Shown here one piece after another: positions 7,968 to 16,630 of a DNA stretch of 64,000 nt (the stretch's first letter is position 1; each line of letters opens with the position of its first letter). The DNA is taken from NCBI GenBank assembly GCA_965222765.1, contig CBDCVG010000108.1, positions 62,001-126,000 on the forward strand. The letters run 5' to 3'. Source of the DNA: Caldora sp965222765 (lineage in GTDB: Bacteria; Cyanobacteriota; Cyanobacteriia; Cyanobacteriales; Coleofasciculaceae). The position numbers and the translations under genes were made by a program. The notes beneath the pieces are model-generated. The model saw only the letters and a program-made list of their open reading frames with translations. It was not told where the DNA came from and did no database searches.

Positions 7968-9705
7968 CCGCTTTATCTTGATTGTTGATCTGTATAACCT
8001 CTTGGAATATTTTAGCTGCTAAGTCAAATTTTTGCTGATAATAAAGTACTATTGCTTCTTCAAATCTTGTCTTAGTGTGCCACTTTAGTTCTTGCAGCTT
8101 AGTTGGTTCAGCATCTAAGACTTCAAACACTGAAACCAATTTATTTTTACCTTTGATTTGCACTCTACCGAGAAATCTATAATGGTAATTGATGGCTTCT
8201 GCCAGCTCTATTAGAGTATCTCCACTGATCAAAATTGAAGCTCCATAAATTTTAGTCAAACTTTCCAAGCGAGAGGCTAAGTTGACAGCATCAGCAATTA
8301 CGGTACTTTCCATCCGCTCTGACTCACCAATAGTACCTAACATTAAACTGCCTGTATGCAAACCAACTCCAATGGAAATTGCTCCATCTCCGTTCTGTTG
8401 ACGCTCGAAGTTGTAAAAAGAGACTTGTTTTTGCAAAGCAATGGCAGCTTGCAGGGCATCATCAGCAGTGTTAGGAAATAGAGCCATGACAGCATCACCA
8501 ATATATTTATCTATAAAACCGTGGTGAGCGCGGATTACTGGTCCGACTCTACTCAAATAATCATTAATAAAGTCGAAATTTTCCTTGGGGGACATCCTTT
8601 CAGAAAGGGTAGCAAAGTTACGAATGTCAGCAAACATAATTGACATTTCCTGCTGTACTTGATCCCCTAACTGAACATCCACAATGCTTTTATGTCCCAG
8701 AAAATTAAGAAACTCATGGGGGACAAAGCGTTTGGCTGCATCAGTTAATTCTAACTCAGCATTGAGGGCAAGTTCCAAATTGCAATTAACTTCAAAGAGT
8801 TCCTCAATAAAGTTTTGCCGTTCTACTTCTGCTTGTTTGCGTTGTGTGATATCTTGAAAGGCAGCGATCGCATAAACAATTTGACCTTTGTCATCAAAAA
8901 TTGGGGTTGCCCACACCTCCAAAGGTACGATTTTGTCTCCTTGGTGGAGCTCTAGATCATCAGCAGTAGCTTTTTCTCCACGCAACGCTAGCATGATGGG
9001 TTGGCGCTCACTAGGGTACAATTCCTCTGTTCCCGCTAGATAGGCTTGATAAATATCTGGAAATTGTTCAGCGGTAGCTTCCGGAATAATCTCCTGAAAA
9101 AGTAATTGTTTTGCTGTCTGATTAACGTAATAGGTTTTGCCCCCTGCATCAACGATAAATACACCTACTGGCATAGCTTCTAAGAATTGAGTTAGTCGTG
9201 TTTGGCTTACCTGTAGCGCTTCTTCTACCCACTGCCGTTGACTTACTTCTTGCTTTAGATGAATTAATAATTCTGTTTGAGCCTCCTGAGCCCAATGTTC
9301 CTTTGCCAAAGCTGCTCTTGTTTGCTGTACATACTGTAGAGTTTTGTTGGTAGTAATTTCTAAATCCTGAAAATCTATGGGTTTGGTGAGGAAGTCAAAA
9401 GCGCCATAATTCATTGCCTTTCTGATATTTGCTAAGTCACCATAGGCAGAAAGAATGACTGTTTTAGTGGTAGGATACGCTTCCGAAATCCTCGTTAGCA
9501 AAGTTAACCCGTCCATGTAGGGCATATTGATATCGGTTAATACCATATCCATCTCTGGTTCGGCTTGCAGTACTTCTAGGGCTCTCAAACCGTTATCCGC
9601 AAAAAATAACTGGAGTTCTTTTTGCCTGATTTTTCTTCTAAATTTTTGGCGGATTAGGGCTTCTAAATCAGGCTCATCATCCACAACCAGTACTTTTGCT
9701 GGCAT
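7921..9705 (-). CDS. response regulator with PAS and class III adenylate/guanylate cyclase domains
   Basis: A 594-residue cytoplasmic signalling protein. Residues 1-125 are a receiver domain with phospho-acceptor D58 (VLTDINMPYMDG) and conserved Lys (FLTKPIDF). A coiled-coil stretch follows, then a PAS domain at about 170-290 (VGVFIVDAGGKTYYVN ... AAFQDITQRKQAE). The class III cyclase domain covers about 335-535 and has both metal aspartates (MFADIRNF and KYIGDAVMALF) and DAVNLASRLESL, so it looks catalytically complete. The last 60 residues form a TPR-like tail. An unlinked histidine kinase would be expected to control it. The 3' end overlaps rph by 47 bases. cAMP rather than cGMP is the likely product, but this is not settled by eye. 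Confidence 0.9.
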   Translation of the reverse strand: MPAKVLVVDDEPDLEALIRQKFRRKIRQKELQLFFADNGLRALEVLQAEPEMDMVLTDINMPYMDGLTLLTRISEAYPTTKTVILSAYGDLANIRKAMNYGAFDFLTKPIDFQDLEITTNKTLQYVQQTRAALAKEHWAQEAQTELLIHLKQEVSQRQWVEEALQVSQTRLTQFLEAMPVGVFIVDAGGKTYYVNQTAKQLLFQEIIPEATAEQFPDIYQAYLAGTEELYPSERQPIMLALRGEKATADDLELHQGDKIVPLEVWATPIFDDKGQIVYAIAAFQDITQRKQAEVERQNFIEELFEVNCNLELALNAELELTDAAKRFVPHEFLNFLGHKSIVDVQLGDQVQQEMSIMFADIRNFATLSERMSPKENFDFINDYLSRVGPVIRAHHGFIDKYIGDAVMALFPNTADDALQAAIALQKQVSFYNFERQQNGDGAISIGVGLHTGSLMLGTIGESERMESTVIADAVNLASRLESLTKIYGASILISGDTLIELAEAINYHYRFLGRVQIKGKNKLVSVFEVLDAEPTKLQELKWHTKTRFEEAIVLYYQQKFDLAAKIFQEVIQINNQDKAAKFYLKQCHQLQYQE

Positions 9706-9905
9706 AGCTTTAGCAATTCAAATTCAAGATTAAACTTAGGAAAAAACTCTTCAGCTGGAGGTAATCAGCTACTTTGGGTAGCCTGTTACGAATATAACCT
9801 TCCCTGGAAAAGTAGGATTAGCTACAATTCAGGGAGACTTAGTTTTTTACTCACCAAAATAACGCCGCACGTCGTCAATGATAACCTGCCTGATTTTTCC
9901 AAACA

Positions 9906-9972
9906 ACACTCACCGAAAGCGGCACAGAAGCCCATTCGTCTAAGGATGGGAGGGATAGCCGCCCGCCGCTTA
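9906..9972 (+). repeat. hairpin-rich dispersed repeat, copy 1
   Basis: This block runs CTCACCGAAAGCGGC ... GAAGCCCATTC ... GGGAGGGATAGCCGCCCGCC and ends GCTTAG. An inverted copy lies at 48832-48905. Internal GC-rich complementarity (GCGGC/GCCGC) allows an RNA hairpin. Possibly an end fragment of a transposon-derived sequence; the family is not recognised. Confidence 0.6.
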
Positions 9973-9991
9973 GTTATTTGTTATTTGTTAT

Positions 9992-11425
9992 TTGATTTCT
10001 TTACAAATTTTGTCATTGCTTGCATTGTTAAATCGAGAAAGCTTAACTATTTTTTGCGGTAGCCTTATTTTATTAGGAGGCTTAATTTATCCTTGGTATC
10101 AACTACCATCCCTAACTGGTTCCTCCTTTGGTATTAATTTCTTCTTGATCAACTTACCAAGGTTAATAGTTGCTCCATTGATCCTAGCTTTTTTGCTGGC
10201 AATTGTTTGGGGAGGCAAAAAGTCTGCTCGTTTGTTGCTGTGGAGTAGCTTGCTCATTCCCTTGCTCTTCCCCTATTTTGTCCATACCTGGCTACCTGAT
10301 GTTAATTATTTAACTACTGCCTACTATCAGCAGGGAAGACAGGCGGCAGCTTTTAGCGAAAATCATTTGCCTGAAGTTCAAGCTCACTGGAAACAGAATA
10401 TTATCTTACAACCAGTCAGTCCTATCCGTTCCCTGGCTAATTTATCCCTCTCGGATAGTCGCTTCTTTCAGCTTTCAGCTTGGGATCGTATTGTTCAAGA
10501 AGGTTTGGGATATAAGCAGAGTTTCTTAGCTTTTACCCTTAAAGGATGGGAGCTAACTATGATTGGCATTGTCATTACTCTAATGGGTTTTTATTTAGGG
10601 GATGGTATAGAGGCGTTGATAGCAGATTTGAAGTGGATTGTGCCGATCGCTGCTTTATTGCTCAGTTGTCTTGTATTCTCGATTATTGGTGCGAATATCG
10701 TCAATTATCACTTAGATACTTGGTTCGCTCAAGGGCAATACCATCGCGTAGTAAAAACCAGTCAAAAGTTGCAAGCTTGGTATCCTCCCCTAAAAACTGA
10801 CGAAGCTTTTCTCAAGCGTCTTGGTGAAGCTCAATTCTATGGAGATGAGCAGATACCCTCACTGAGCTACTTTATCAAAGGACTCGAACAGTATCGAGGG
10901 GGAAATTTATGGCAAGCACAAATAGATTTTCAAACAGCTTGGGAACTTCAGCCTGACTTCATTGCAGTTAGAGGTTATCTTGCCTCTATCTTAATTAACC
11001 AAGGGGTTGAGGCTTTGCACCAGTTTCCCTCCATCAGACTCTCACCCCTGGCTAATAAACGTCGGGTTCCTTATAAGCGCAGTTTTCTGGATACATCTGA
11101 GTCCTTAGAAAATAGTCCCGCTTATCGAGCCGCGATCGCAACAGAGTTTTTTGAGCAAGCTTTAACAGTTTTTCCAGGGCATCTCACTGCCCTCAATTAT
11201 CTCATGTTAGCTAGAGCCATTAACAATCAATGGCACGAATCTGCCCAACTTGCCAGAGAAATCATTGATATCGAGCAATATTTCCATCCCCCTCACCTGA
11301 GTCTTCTAGGACAAGCTTACCTACATTTAACCTGGAACGACTATCACAATGGGGAGCTCGAAACAGCTTGGAAACGTTACCGCCAAACTATTGATCCGAA
11401 AACCTGGAAGCAACCTTTGTATTAA
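9992..11425 (+). CDS. multi-pass membrane protein with C-terminal TPR-like region
   Basis: A 477-residue protein. Hydrophobic segments lie at about 16-36, 50-75, 80-100, 183-203 and 212-236, followed by a soluble region of about 240 residues with TPR-like helices (GNLWQAQIDFQTAWELQPDF, EFFEQALTVFPGHLTALNYL). The start is uncertain: the open frame begins at TTG 9992 inside a TTATTTG heptamer repeat, and the true start may lie some codons downstream. It precedes a methyltransferase gene by 50 bases, so the two may be co-transcribed. Function unknown; the topology suggests a membrane scaffold exposing TPRs. Confidence 0.65.
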   Translation: MISLQILSLLALLNRESLTIFCGSLILLGGLIYPWYQLPSLTGSSFGINFFLINLPRLIVAPLILAFLLAIVWGGKKSARLLLWSSLLIPLLFPYFVHTWLPDVNYLTTAYYQQGRQAAAFSENHLPEVQAHWKQNIILQPVSPIRSLANLSLSDSRFFQLSAWDRIVQEGLGYKQSFLAFTLKGWELTMIGIVITLMGFYLGDGIEALIADLKWIVPIAALLLSCLVFSIIGANIVNYHLDTWFAQGQYHRVVKTSQKLQAWYPPLKTDEAFLKRLGEAQFYGDEQIPSLSYFIKGLEQYRGGNLWQAQIDFQTAWELQPDFIAVRGYLASILINQGVEALHQFPSIRLSPLANKRRVPYKRSFLDTSESLENSPAYRAAIATEFFEQALTVFPGHLTALNYLMLARAINNQWHESAQLAREIIDIEQYFHPPHLSLLGQAYLHLTWNDYHNGELETAWKRYRQTIDPKTWKQPLY

Positions 11426-11475
11426 ATTAGATAAAGACATTCATTTTCCTACCCTACAAAATTTGCGATCGCACT

Positions 11476-12540
11476 ATGTCTGACATCTTAACTAAGCTCA
11501 CCTATCAGACTTTTGCACAAGGCAAAAAATACCTTAGTTTTGCTCACAAGAACCTGAGTTCAAAGCTGCTGAATTTTATTAATCCTCCAGTTAATCAACT
11601 CCAGACAAAACGTCTTACTCCAGGAGTTTTACAACAACTTCAGGAAAAGCTCGATCAGATTATTGAAACAGATTGGCAGGATGCCCAAAAGGGTATTTAT
11701 CCAGAGAGTCTATTATTTGATGATCTCTTCTCAGACTTTTGGCACTACTATCCACTAGTTTTCCAGGATCTGCCTCAAGTTCGTGAGCGCCGCAACCAGA
11801 AGCAATATCAAGAATTTGCTTCAGGAATTGAGACGGAAGGTTATCCCCAATATTACCTACAAAACTTCCATTACCAAACCGATGGTTATCTGAGTGATAT
11901 GTCTGCCAACCTGTACGACTTACAGGTAGAAATTCTCTTTAATGGTACTGCTGATGCTATGCGGCGACGTATTCTCGCACCATTAAAAGAAGGCTTAAAA
12001 ACTTTTGCTGCGGTTCCTCCCAAGGAAATTCGGGTTCTGGATGTAGCTTGTGGTACCGGTCGTACTTTGAAGATGGTTAGGGCAAGTTTACCAAGCGCTT
12101 CTCTGTTTGGCATAGATTTATCACCAGCTTATTTGCGCAAGGCTAATCAGGTTTTGTCGGAGAACCCTGGGGAACTACCTCAGTTGATACAAGCAAATGC
12201 GGAAGAGTTACCTTACGTAGATAATTACTTTCATGGCGTCACTTGCGTATTTAGCTTCCATGAGTTACCGTCTACCGTGCGTCAGCGAGTCATTGAGGAA
12301 TGTTTTCGAGTCACTCAACCAGGGGGAGTCTTGGTGATTTGTGATTCCATACAAGCAGTAGATTATCCAGAATTGACACCAATGATGGAAAACTTTTCGA
12401 TCATGTTCCATGAACCTTACTACAGAAACTACATCAATGACAATTTCGTAGAACGTTTAGAGCAAGCTGGCTTTGTCAATATTGCCACAGAAAACCACTT
12501 TGTGAGCAAGTACTGGATTGCTCACAAGCCTCAGCAATAA
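11476..12540 (+). CDS. class I SAM-dependent methyltransferase
   Basis: A 354-residue protein with an N-terminal helical region of about 180 residues specific to this family, followed by a Rossmann methyltransferase core. Motif I is VLDVACGTGRTLKMV and the acidic residue after beta2 is in FGIDLSPAYL. Then come LIQANAEELPYVDNYFHGVTCVFSFHELP and GGVLVICDS, the ubiE-like pattern. Substrate unknown; a small lipophilic or quinone-like substrate is only a guess. It follows the membrane TPR gene and precedes the YbjN gene on the same strand. Confidence 0.85.
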   Translation: MSDILTKLTYQTFAQGKKYLSFAHKNLSSKLLNFINPPVNQLQTKRLTPGVLQQLQEKLDQIIETDWQDAQKGIYPESLLFDDLFSDFWHYYPLVFQDLPQVRERRNQKQYQEFASGIETEGYPQYYLQNFHYQTDGYLSDMSANLYDLQVEILFNGTADAMRRRILAPLKEGLKTFAAVPPKEIRVLDVACGTGRTLKMVRASLPSASLFGIDLSPAYLRKANQVLSENPGELPQLIQANAEELPYVDNYFHGVTCVFSFHELPSTVRQRVIEECFRVTQPGGVLVICDSIQAVDYPELTPMMENFSIMFHEPYYRNYINDNFVERLEQAGFVNIATENHFVSKYWIAHKPQQ

Positions 12541-12630
12541 AAAGGCACAAATTCTGTAAGGATAAAGTATGAAAGGATTATTAATCCATTATTCCTATTT
12601 TATCCTTTATCGTTTTAGCAAGTTTTCAAT

Positions 12631-13134
12631 ATGAATACCCAACAGCCTAATCCAACAACAGTTTCCACCGAAAGTTTGTCAACACCAGATCTAGCTGCTA
12701 CTGAGTTAATTGAAGAGAGCACTACCGTCAACTATGTAGATACGATTGAAACCGTGATCTCCAGCTTAGATCAAGAAGACACTGCTATGGTGAGCCATAG
12801 CGAAGGAGGCTTTTTATGGAAGTTTAAGTACGGTAGTGTCGAAGTGTTTGTCCAACTGACTGGCGTCACCGATGATGATACTTTTACAGTTTGGTCTTCA
12901 GTACTGCAACTCCCTGCTAATAATGAGCCAGAGTTAATGCACAAGCTACTAGAAATGAATTGGTCTGACACTTTTGAAGCCTGTTTCGGGATTGTCGAGA
13001 ACCAAGTAGTTGTACTCTCTACACGAACTGTAGCAGAATTGTCTCCTGGAGAAATTTCTCGTGCGATTACTGTAGTAGCAACTATTGCAGATGACAATGA
13101 TGACGCCTTACAGGCTGAGTATGGTGCTTCATGA
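12631..13134 (+). CDS. YbjN domain-containing protein
   Basis: A 167-residue acidic protein. After a Thr/Ser-rich N-terminus of about 35 residues, the YbjN fold (type III secretion chaperone-like) is visible: VISSLDQEDTAMVSH, FTVWSSVLQLPANNEPELMH, LEMNWSDTFEACFGI, VVVLSTRTVAELSPGEISRA. Members are usually cytosolic and of unclear function in cyanobacteria. It is followed by the lipoyl-transfer gene 41 bases downstream on the same strand. Confidence 0.8.
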   Translation: MNTQQPNPTTVSTESLSTPDLAATELIEESTTVNYVDTIETVISSLDQEDTAMVSHSEGGFLWKFKYGSVEVFVQLTGVTDDDTFTVWSSVLQLPANNEPELMHKLLEMNWSDTFEACFGIVENQVVVLSTRTVAELSPGEISRAITVVATIADDNDDALQAEYGAS

Positions 13135-13175
13135 AACAGTAGATAAATAGAGAAATGGAGAGGAGGGGATTGGGA

Positions 13176-13946
13176 ATGGGGGATTGGGAAGAGAAATTTT
13201 CAACTTGGCGTTTGATTCCTTTACTACAAACGTCAGGACAGATTCAAATGGCAATTGATCAGTGGTTACTAGAGCAGCATCGACTAGGAAAACATCCTCC
13301 AGCTTTACGATTTTATACCTGGGAATTACCAACCATCTCACTAGGCTATCATCAACGTCGGTGGCCAGCCTCTTGGCAGCAGCTAACTTGGCGAGAAATG
13401 CCTATACAACTGGTGCGGCGTCCCACTGGTGGACGAGCAGTACTACATCAGGGAGATTTAACTTATATGGTCGTCACATCAGGACTGATGGGCAAACGTC
13501 TTGATGTCTACCAGGCAATTTGTAAGTTTTTGATTGAAGGTTGGCGATCGCTTGGTATCAATCTGCACTATGGTACAGCTGGACGGGGCTATATTCACAA
13601 TCCCAATTGTTTTGGCACTGCTACTGGTGCTGATTTAGTTACCGCTGAAGGCTATAAATTAATTGGTAGCGCTCAGTTGCGACGAGGCAAGGCAATTTTA
13701 CAGCATGGTTCCATTTGCTTAGAGCCTGATGCTCAACTATTTACTCAAGTATTTGGTGAAGCAGTAGCGCCAATTAATTTACCACTGACTCAACAAGGCA
13801 ACAGTTTAATTCAAACGGTGGTTGATGCTCTGACTAAGACTGCTGCGGATTATTTTGGTGTAGAGTTGGAGCTGCAACCTTTTTCTGATGAGGAATGGCA
13901 AGCAATTCTAGCACAACAGAACTCAGCAGTTGGTCAACCAGTTTAA
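13176..13946 (+). CDS. LipM-like octanoyltransferase / lipoate-protein ligase family
   Basis: Transfers octanoyl or lipoyl groups to E2 or GcvH-type proteins. The family signature RRPTGGRAVLHQGDLTYMVV matches the RRxTGGRAVLHxxELTYS pattern of LipM/LipL octanoyltransferases better than LplA. A cysteine at NPNCFGTATGADLV, ahead of KLIGSAQLRRGKAILQHGSI, corresponds by position to the LipM catalytic Cys. I start at ATG 13176 because AGGAGG lies about 10 bases before it; ATG 13155 would place that site inside the gene. Lipoate ligase activity remains an alternative. Confidence 0.82.
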   Translation: MGDWEEKFSTWRLIPLLQTSGQIQMAIDQWLLEQHRLGKHPPALRFYTWELPTISLGYHQRRWPASWQQLTWREMPIQLVRRPTGGRAVLHQGDLTYMVVTSGLMGKRLDVYQAICKFLIEGWRSLGINLHYGTAGRGYIHNPNCFGTATGADLVTAEGYKLIGSAQLRRGKAILQHGSICLEPDAQLFTQVFGEAVAPINLPLTQQGNSLIQTVVDALTKTAADYFGVELELQPFSDEEWQAILAQQNSAVGQPV

Positions 13947-14003
13947 CCAGATTAAAATCCCCGTGCTCAAGGGAAGGATACCAAATCCGCCTTTCATATC
14001 CCC

Positions 14004-14133
14004 TTTATAGAACCCATTTGATATCTATTCCTATAACTTTGATTGGCTAAGGTTTTTAGCAATTTTAAACAATTTTCTTTGAAATCCTTGTTATGCAAGG
14101 ATTTCAAAGAAAGATACCAAATGGGTTCTATAG
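14004..14133. repeat. nested inverted-repeat element (MITE-like)
   Basis: Outer arms of about 21 bases with one mismatch (TATAGAACCCATTTGATATC at 14006, and GATACCAAATGGGTTCTATA at 14113) enclose a perfect inner hairpin: TTTCTTTGAAATCCTTG, a 5-base loop, CAAGGATTTCAAAGAAA (about 14075-14113). It sits between convergent genes (LipM-like and psaK), so it may also stop both transcripts. Confidence 0.7.
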
Positions 14134-14152
14134 AAAAAGTAATACCGATGCT

Positions 14153-14425
14153 CTAGAGAACACCAGCATTGGCAAGACCCAAAATCAAGCCAGCACCAAG
14201 AATGTGACCAAAGCTAGTAGTCGCTAATAGTTCAGCAAAGCCAAATTTTTTCAAAATGTCAGGCTTACTCTCGCCAGCAGGTAAATCTGGTCCAACGCCA
14301 GCATTCTTGATGGCGAAGCGACCAACGACAATAGCAAATAGATTACATAAAATCATCACCAGTCCTACTGTGGGACTCCATTCTAGAGTTGTTGGAGTAG
14401 TGGCTAGTAAAATTGACTGAATCAA
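14153..14425 (-). CDS. psaK: photosystem I reaction center subunit PsaK
   Basis: A 90-residue thylakoid membrane protein of photosystem I that binds peripheral chlorophyll and helps connect antenna proteins. Two hydrophobic helices are visible (about 20-40, VGLVMILCNLFAIVVGRFAI, and about 65-88, HILGAGLILGLANAGVL), joined by the loop KNAGVGPDLPAGESK typical of PsaK. The N-terminal stretch before TPTTLEW is the region that is processed. AAAGGAG lies before the ATG at 14425. Cyanobacteria often have several psaK copies, and which paralog this is cannot be told here. Confidence 0.92.
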   Translation of the reverse strand: MIQSILLATTPTTLEWSPTVGLVMILCNLFAIVVGRFAIKNAGVGPDLPAGESKPDILKKFGFAELLATTSFGHILGAGLILGLANAGVL

Positions 14426-14558
14426 GTGATGTTCTCCTTTATTGGTTAATTTTATATAGATAATAAAGGAATCATAAAGAACTATTGGTAAAAAATTCTC
14501 AACTTGTTTTAAGAATTAACAATTACGAAACAAGGGAACAGCGAGTAGGGAGTAGGGA

Positions 14559-15203
14559 GTGTTTCTTTCATTGCGAGTCAAGATTTGCGGCATTACGAAA
14601 CCAGAACAAGGTCAAGCGATCGCTAATTTAGGAGCAACTGCCCTAGGATTCATCTGTGTCAGTGCATCTCCCCGTTACGTGACACCAGAGCAAATCCGGA
14701 CAATAGTAGAGCAGCTTACAGTAACTGTTGACCGAGTTGGAGTATTTGTTGATGCTGCTGTTGAGGCAATTTGCCAGATTGTGAATGAGGCTAATTTAAA
14801 TGTAGTGCAGTTGCATGGTAGTGAATCACCGGAATTTTGCACTCAGCTGCGCCAGTTTCTCCCAGGGGTGGAAATTATCAAAGCCTTCAGAGTGAGGACA
14901 CCAGATTGTTTAAATCAAGTACTTACTTATACTGATTACATCGATACGCTCCTCTTGGATGCCTACCACCCAAAAATGCTGGGAGGCACTGGCAAAACTT
15001 TAGATTGGTCCACCCTACGACAATTTAGTCCCAACTGCCCTTGGTTACTAGCTGGTGGTTTAACCCCAGATAATGTCTTAGATGCCCTCAATCTGCTACA
15101 ACCGAATGGTATTGACTTATCTAGTGGTGTAGAGCGATCGCCAGGAGATAAAGATTTAGACAAAGTTGCTCAGTTATTCAAAAACCTATCAGGAAAGTCC
15201 TAA
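14559..15203 (+). CDS. trpF: phosphoribosylanthranilate isomerase
   Basis: Catalyses the third step of tryptophan synthesis from anthranilate. The TIM-barrel motifs are present: VKICGITKPEQGQA with the catalytic Cys, ALGFICVSASPRYV, VGVFVDA, VVQLHGSESPEFC, LLLDAYHPKMLGGTGKTLDW with the catalytic Asp, LLAGGLTPDNV, and GIDLSSGVERSPGDKD. The start is uncertain: GTG 14559 overlaps a GAGTAGGGAGTAGGGAG repeat, and TTG 14571 would also leave the whole domain. It stands alone, with no other trp gene in view, as is usual in cyanobacteria. Confidence 0.95.
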   Translation: MFLSLRVKICGITKPEQGQAIANLGATALGFICVSASPRYVTPEQIRTIVEQLTVTVDRVGVFVDAAVEAICQIVNEANLNVVQLHGSESPEFCTQLRQFLPGVEIIKAFRVRTPDCLNQVLTYTDYIDTLLLDAYHPKMLGGTGKTLDWSTLRQFSPNCPWLLAGGLTPDNVLDALNLLQPNGIDLSSGVERSPGDKDLDKVAQLFKNLSGKS

Positions 15204-15264
15204 GTTAACTCATCCCCCGGAAGACAGCACGGGAGATAGGGAGATAGGGAGATGGGGAAATAGG

Positions 15265-15305
15265 GGAATTATGTCATCCTGAGCGATAGCGAAGGATCTC
15301 CAAAC
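15265..15305 (+). repeat. dispersed repeat, copy 2
   Basis: Same block as at 6295-6336, with GGATCTCC in place of GGAGCTCC. It follows a (GGGAGATA)n-type repeat at about 15235-15262. Confidence 0.7.
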
Positions 15306-15350
15306 GGCCTAGATGCTTCACTATCAACTATCTCTTGTTAATTGATAAAT

Positions 15351-16268
15351 ATGGACTTGCCAATCATTTATCATCCCGATTATGTTGCACCTCTCCCTGA
15401 AGAGCATCGCTTTCCCATGCCCAAATTCGGAAAACTCTACGAATTACTTCTAAAAGATCACCTAGCTACTCCCCAACAATTTTACACTCCCAATCTTCCT
15501 CCAACAGAGTGGATCGAACTAGTCCATACCCCTGAATATGTCCAAGCTTACTGCCAAGGAACCCTCAACCCCAAAGCTCAGCGACGCATTGGGTTACCTT
15601 GGAGTCTAGCCTTAGCAAAGCGTACCTGCACAGCTTTAGGGGGCGCCATCCTCACAGCTCAATTGGCATTAACTCACGGTTTAGCCTGTAACACTGCTGG
15701 AGGAACCCATCATGCTTTTCCCAGTTACGGTTCTGGTTTTTGTATTTTTAATGATTTAGCAGTTGCTGCTCGTGTTCTGCAAAAATTAGGAGTTGCTCAA
15801 AAAATTCTGATCCTTGACCTTGATGTTCATCAAGGAGACGGTACTGCCTTTATTTTCCAAAATGACCCAAGCGTCTTCACTTTTTCTATGCACTGCGAAG
15901 TAAATTTCCCTGGAACTAAACAAAAAAGTGACTTAGATGTACCCCTACCAGAGGGATTGGATGATGATGCCTACCTACAAACTTTAGCCAAGTATCTCCC
16001 TGATTTACTCTCTGGAGTCCAGCCAGATTTAGTCCTCTATGATGCCGGAGTTGATCCCCACATCAGCGATCGCTTAGGCAAATTAGCTCTCACTGACACA
16101 GGTATTTACCGCCGCGAGATGCAGGTTTTAAGTACTTGTATCGCCGCTGGTTATCCTGTTGCCAGCGTGATTGGTGGTGGCTACGCCTACGACCTTGATA
16201 GCTTAGTCTACCGACACTCCCTTCTCCATCGTGCCGCTAATGAGGTTTATCGTCAGTATCGGCTTTAG
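15351..16268 (+). CDS. histone deacetylase family (acetylpolyamine/acetoin type) hydrolase
   Basis: A 305-residue zinc hydrolase of the arginase/deacetylase fold. Visible motifs are the HH pair in AGGTHHAFPSYGSGFCIFND, zinc ligands Asp and His in LDLDVHQGDGTAFIF, the third ligand Asp in YDAGVDPHISDRLG, and GGGYAYDLD near the end. Bacterial members deacetylate acetylpolyamines or acetoin-related and other N-acetyl substrates; the true substrate here is unknown. Start is ATG 15351 (MDLPIIYHPDYV) rather than the in-frame TTG at 15342. Confidence 0.9.
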   Translation: MDLPIIYHPDYVAPLPEEHRFPMPKFGKLYELLLKDHLATPQQFYTPNLPPTEWIELVHTPEYVQAYCQGTLNPKAQRRIGLPWSLALAKRTCTALGGAILTAQLALTHGLACNTAGGTHHAFPSYGSGFCIFNDLAVAARVLQKLGVAQKILILDLDVHQGDGTAFIFQNDPSVFTFSMHCEVNFPGTKQKSDLDVPLPEGLDDDAYLQTLAKYLPDLLSGVQPDLVLYDAGVDPHISDRLGKLALTDTGIYRREMQVLSTCIAAGYPVASVIGGGYAYDLDSLVYRHSLLHRAANEVYRQYRL

Positions 16269-16296
16269 GTTTTAGGTATATAAGGTTTTTTGATTT

Positions 16297-16329
16297 GCTA
16301 TCGCTCAGGATGACATAATTCCGTTACGG
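16297..16329 (-). repeat. dispersed repeat, copy 3 (inverted)
   Basis: Reverse complement of the block at 6295 and 15265 (GCTATCGCTCAGGATGACAT, then AATTCCG). It lies just after the deacetylase gene. Confidence 0.65.
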
Positions 16330-16339
16330 TGTGTAAGTC

Positions 16340-16455
16340 CTAACTATATTGTTTGAGCCAATCTACCAATTGCTCTTCCGATACTTCATCAGTAGCAAGT
16401 GCTTGCATAAGCAACACAACTTCAGGTTCAGGCAAATTAAGCAAAATGTGATTAC
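16340..16455 (-). pseudogene. C-terminal gene fragment abutting the TnpB element
   Basis: Reading the minus strand upstream from a TAG at 16340-16342 gives 38 residues that look coding (HILLNLPEPEVVLLMQAL then ATDEVSEEQLVDWLKQYS). The frame closes at TAA near 16455, about where the TnpB element should begin. I infer the end of a small gene cut by the insertion. No matching N-terminal part is recognised past the far side of the element at 17940. Confidence 0.35.
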
Positions 16456-16630
16456 CTTAATGTCGGCAGAAGGCTCCCGCTATAACCGAGGCGGATTTAT
16501 CGAGGCGTAGCCGAGTACCGCCAATGGTTTAGCGGTGAGATGAATGCCGACCAGCTAACAATTGAGCGGTAGCGAATCCAAATAATTATACCTGTATTCG
16601 TAGTCGGTAAAATATGTTATGCTTGGTCTC

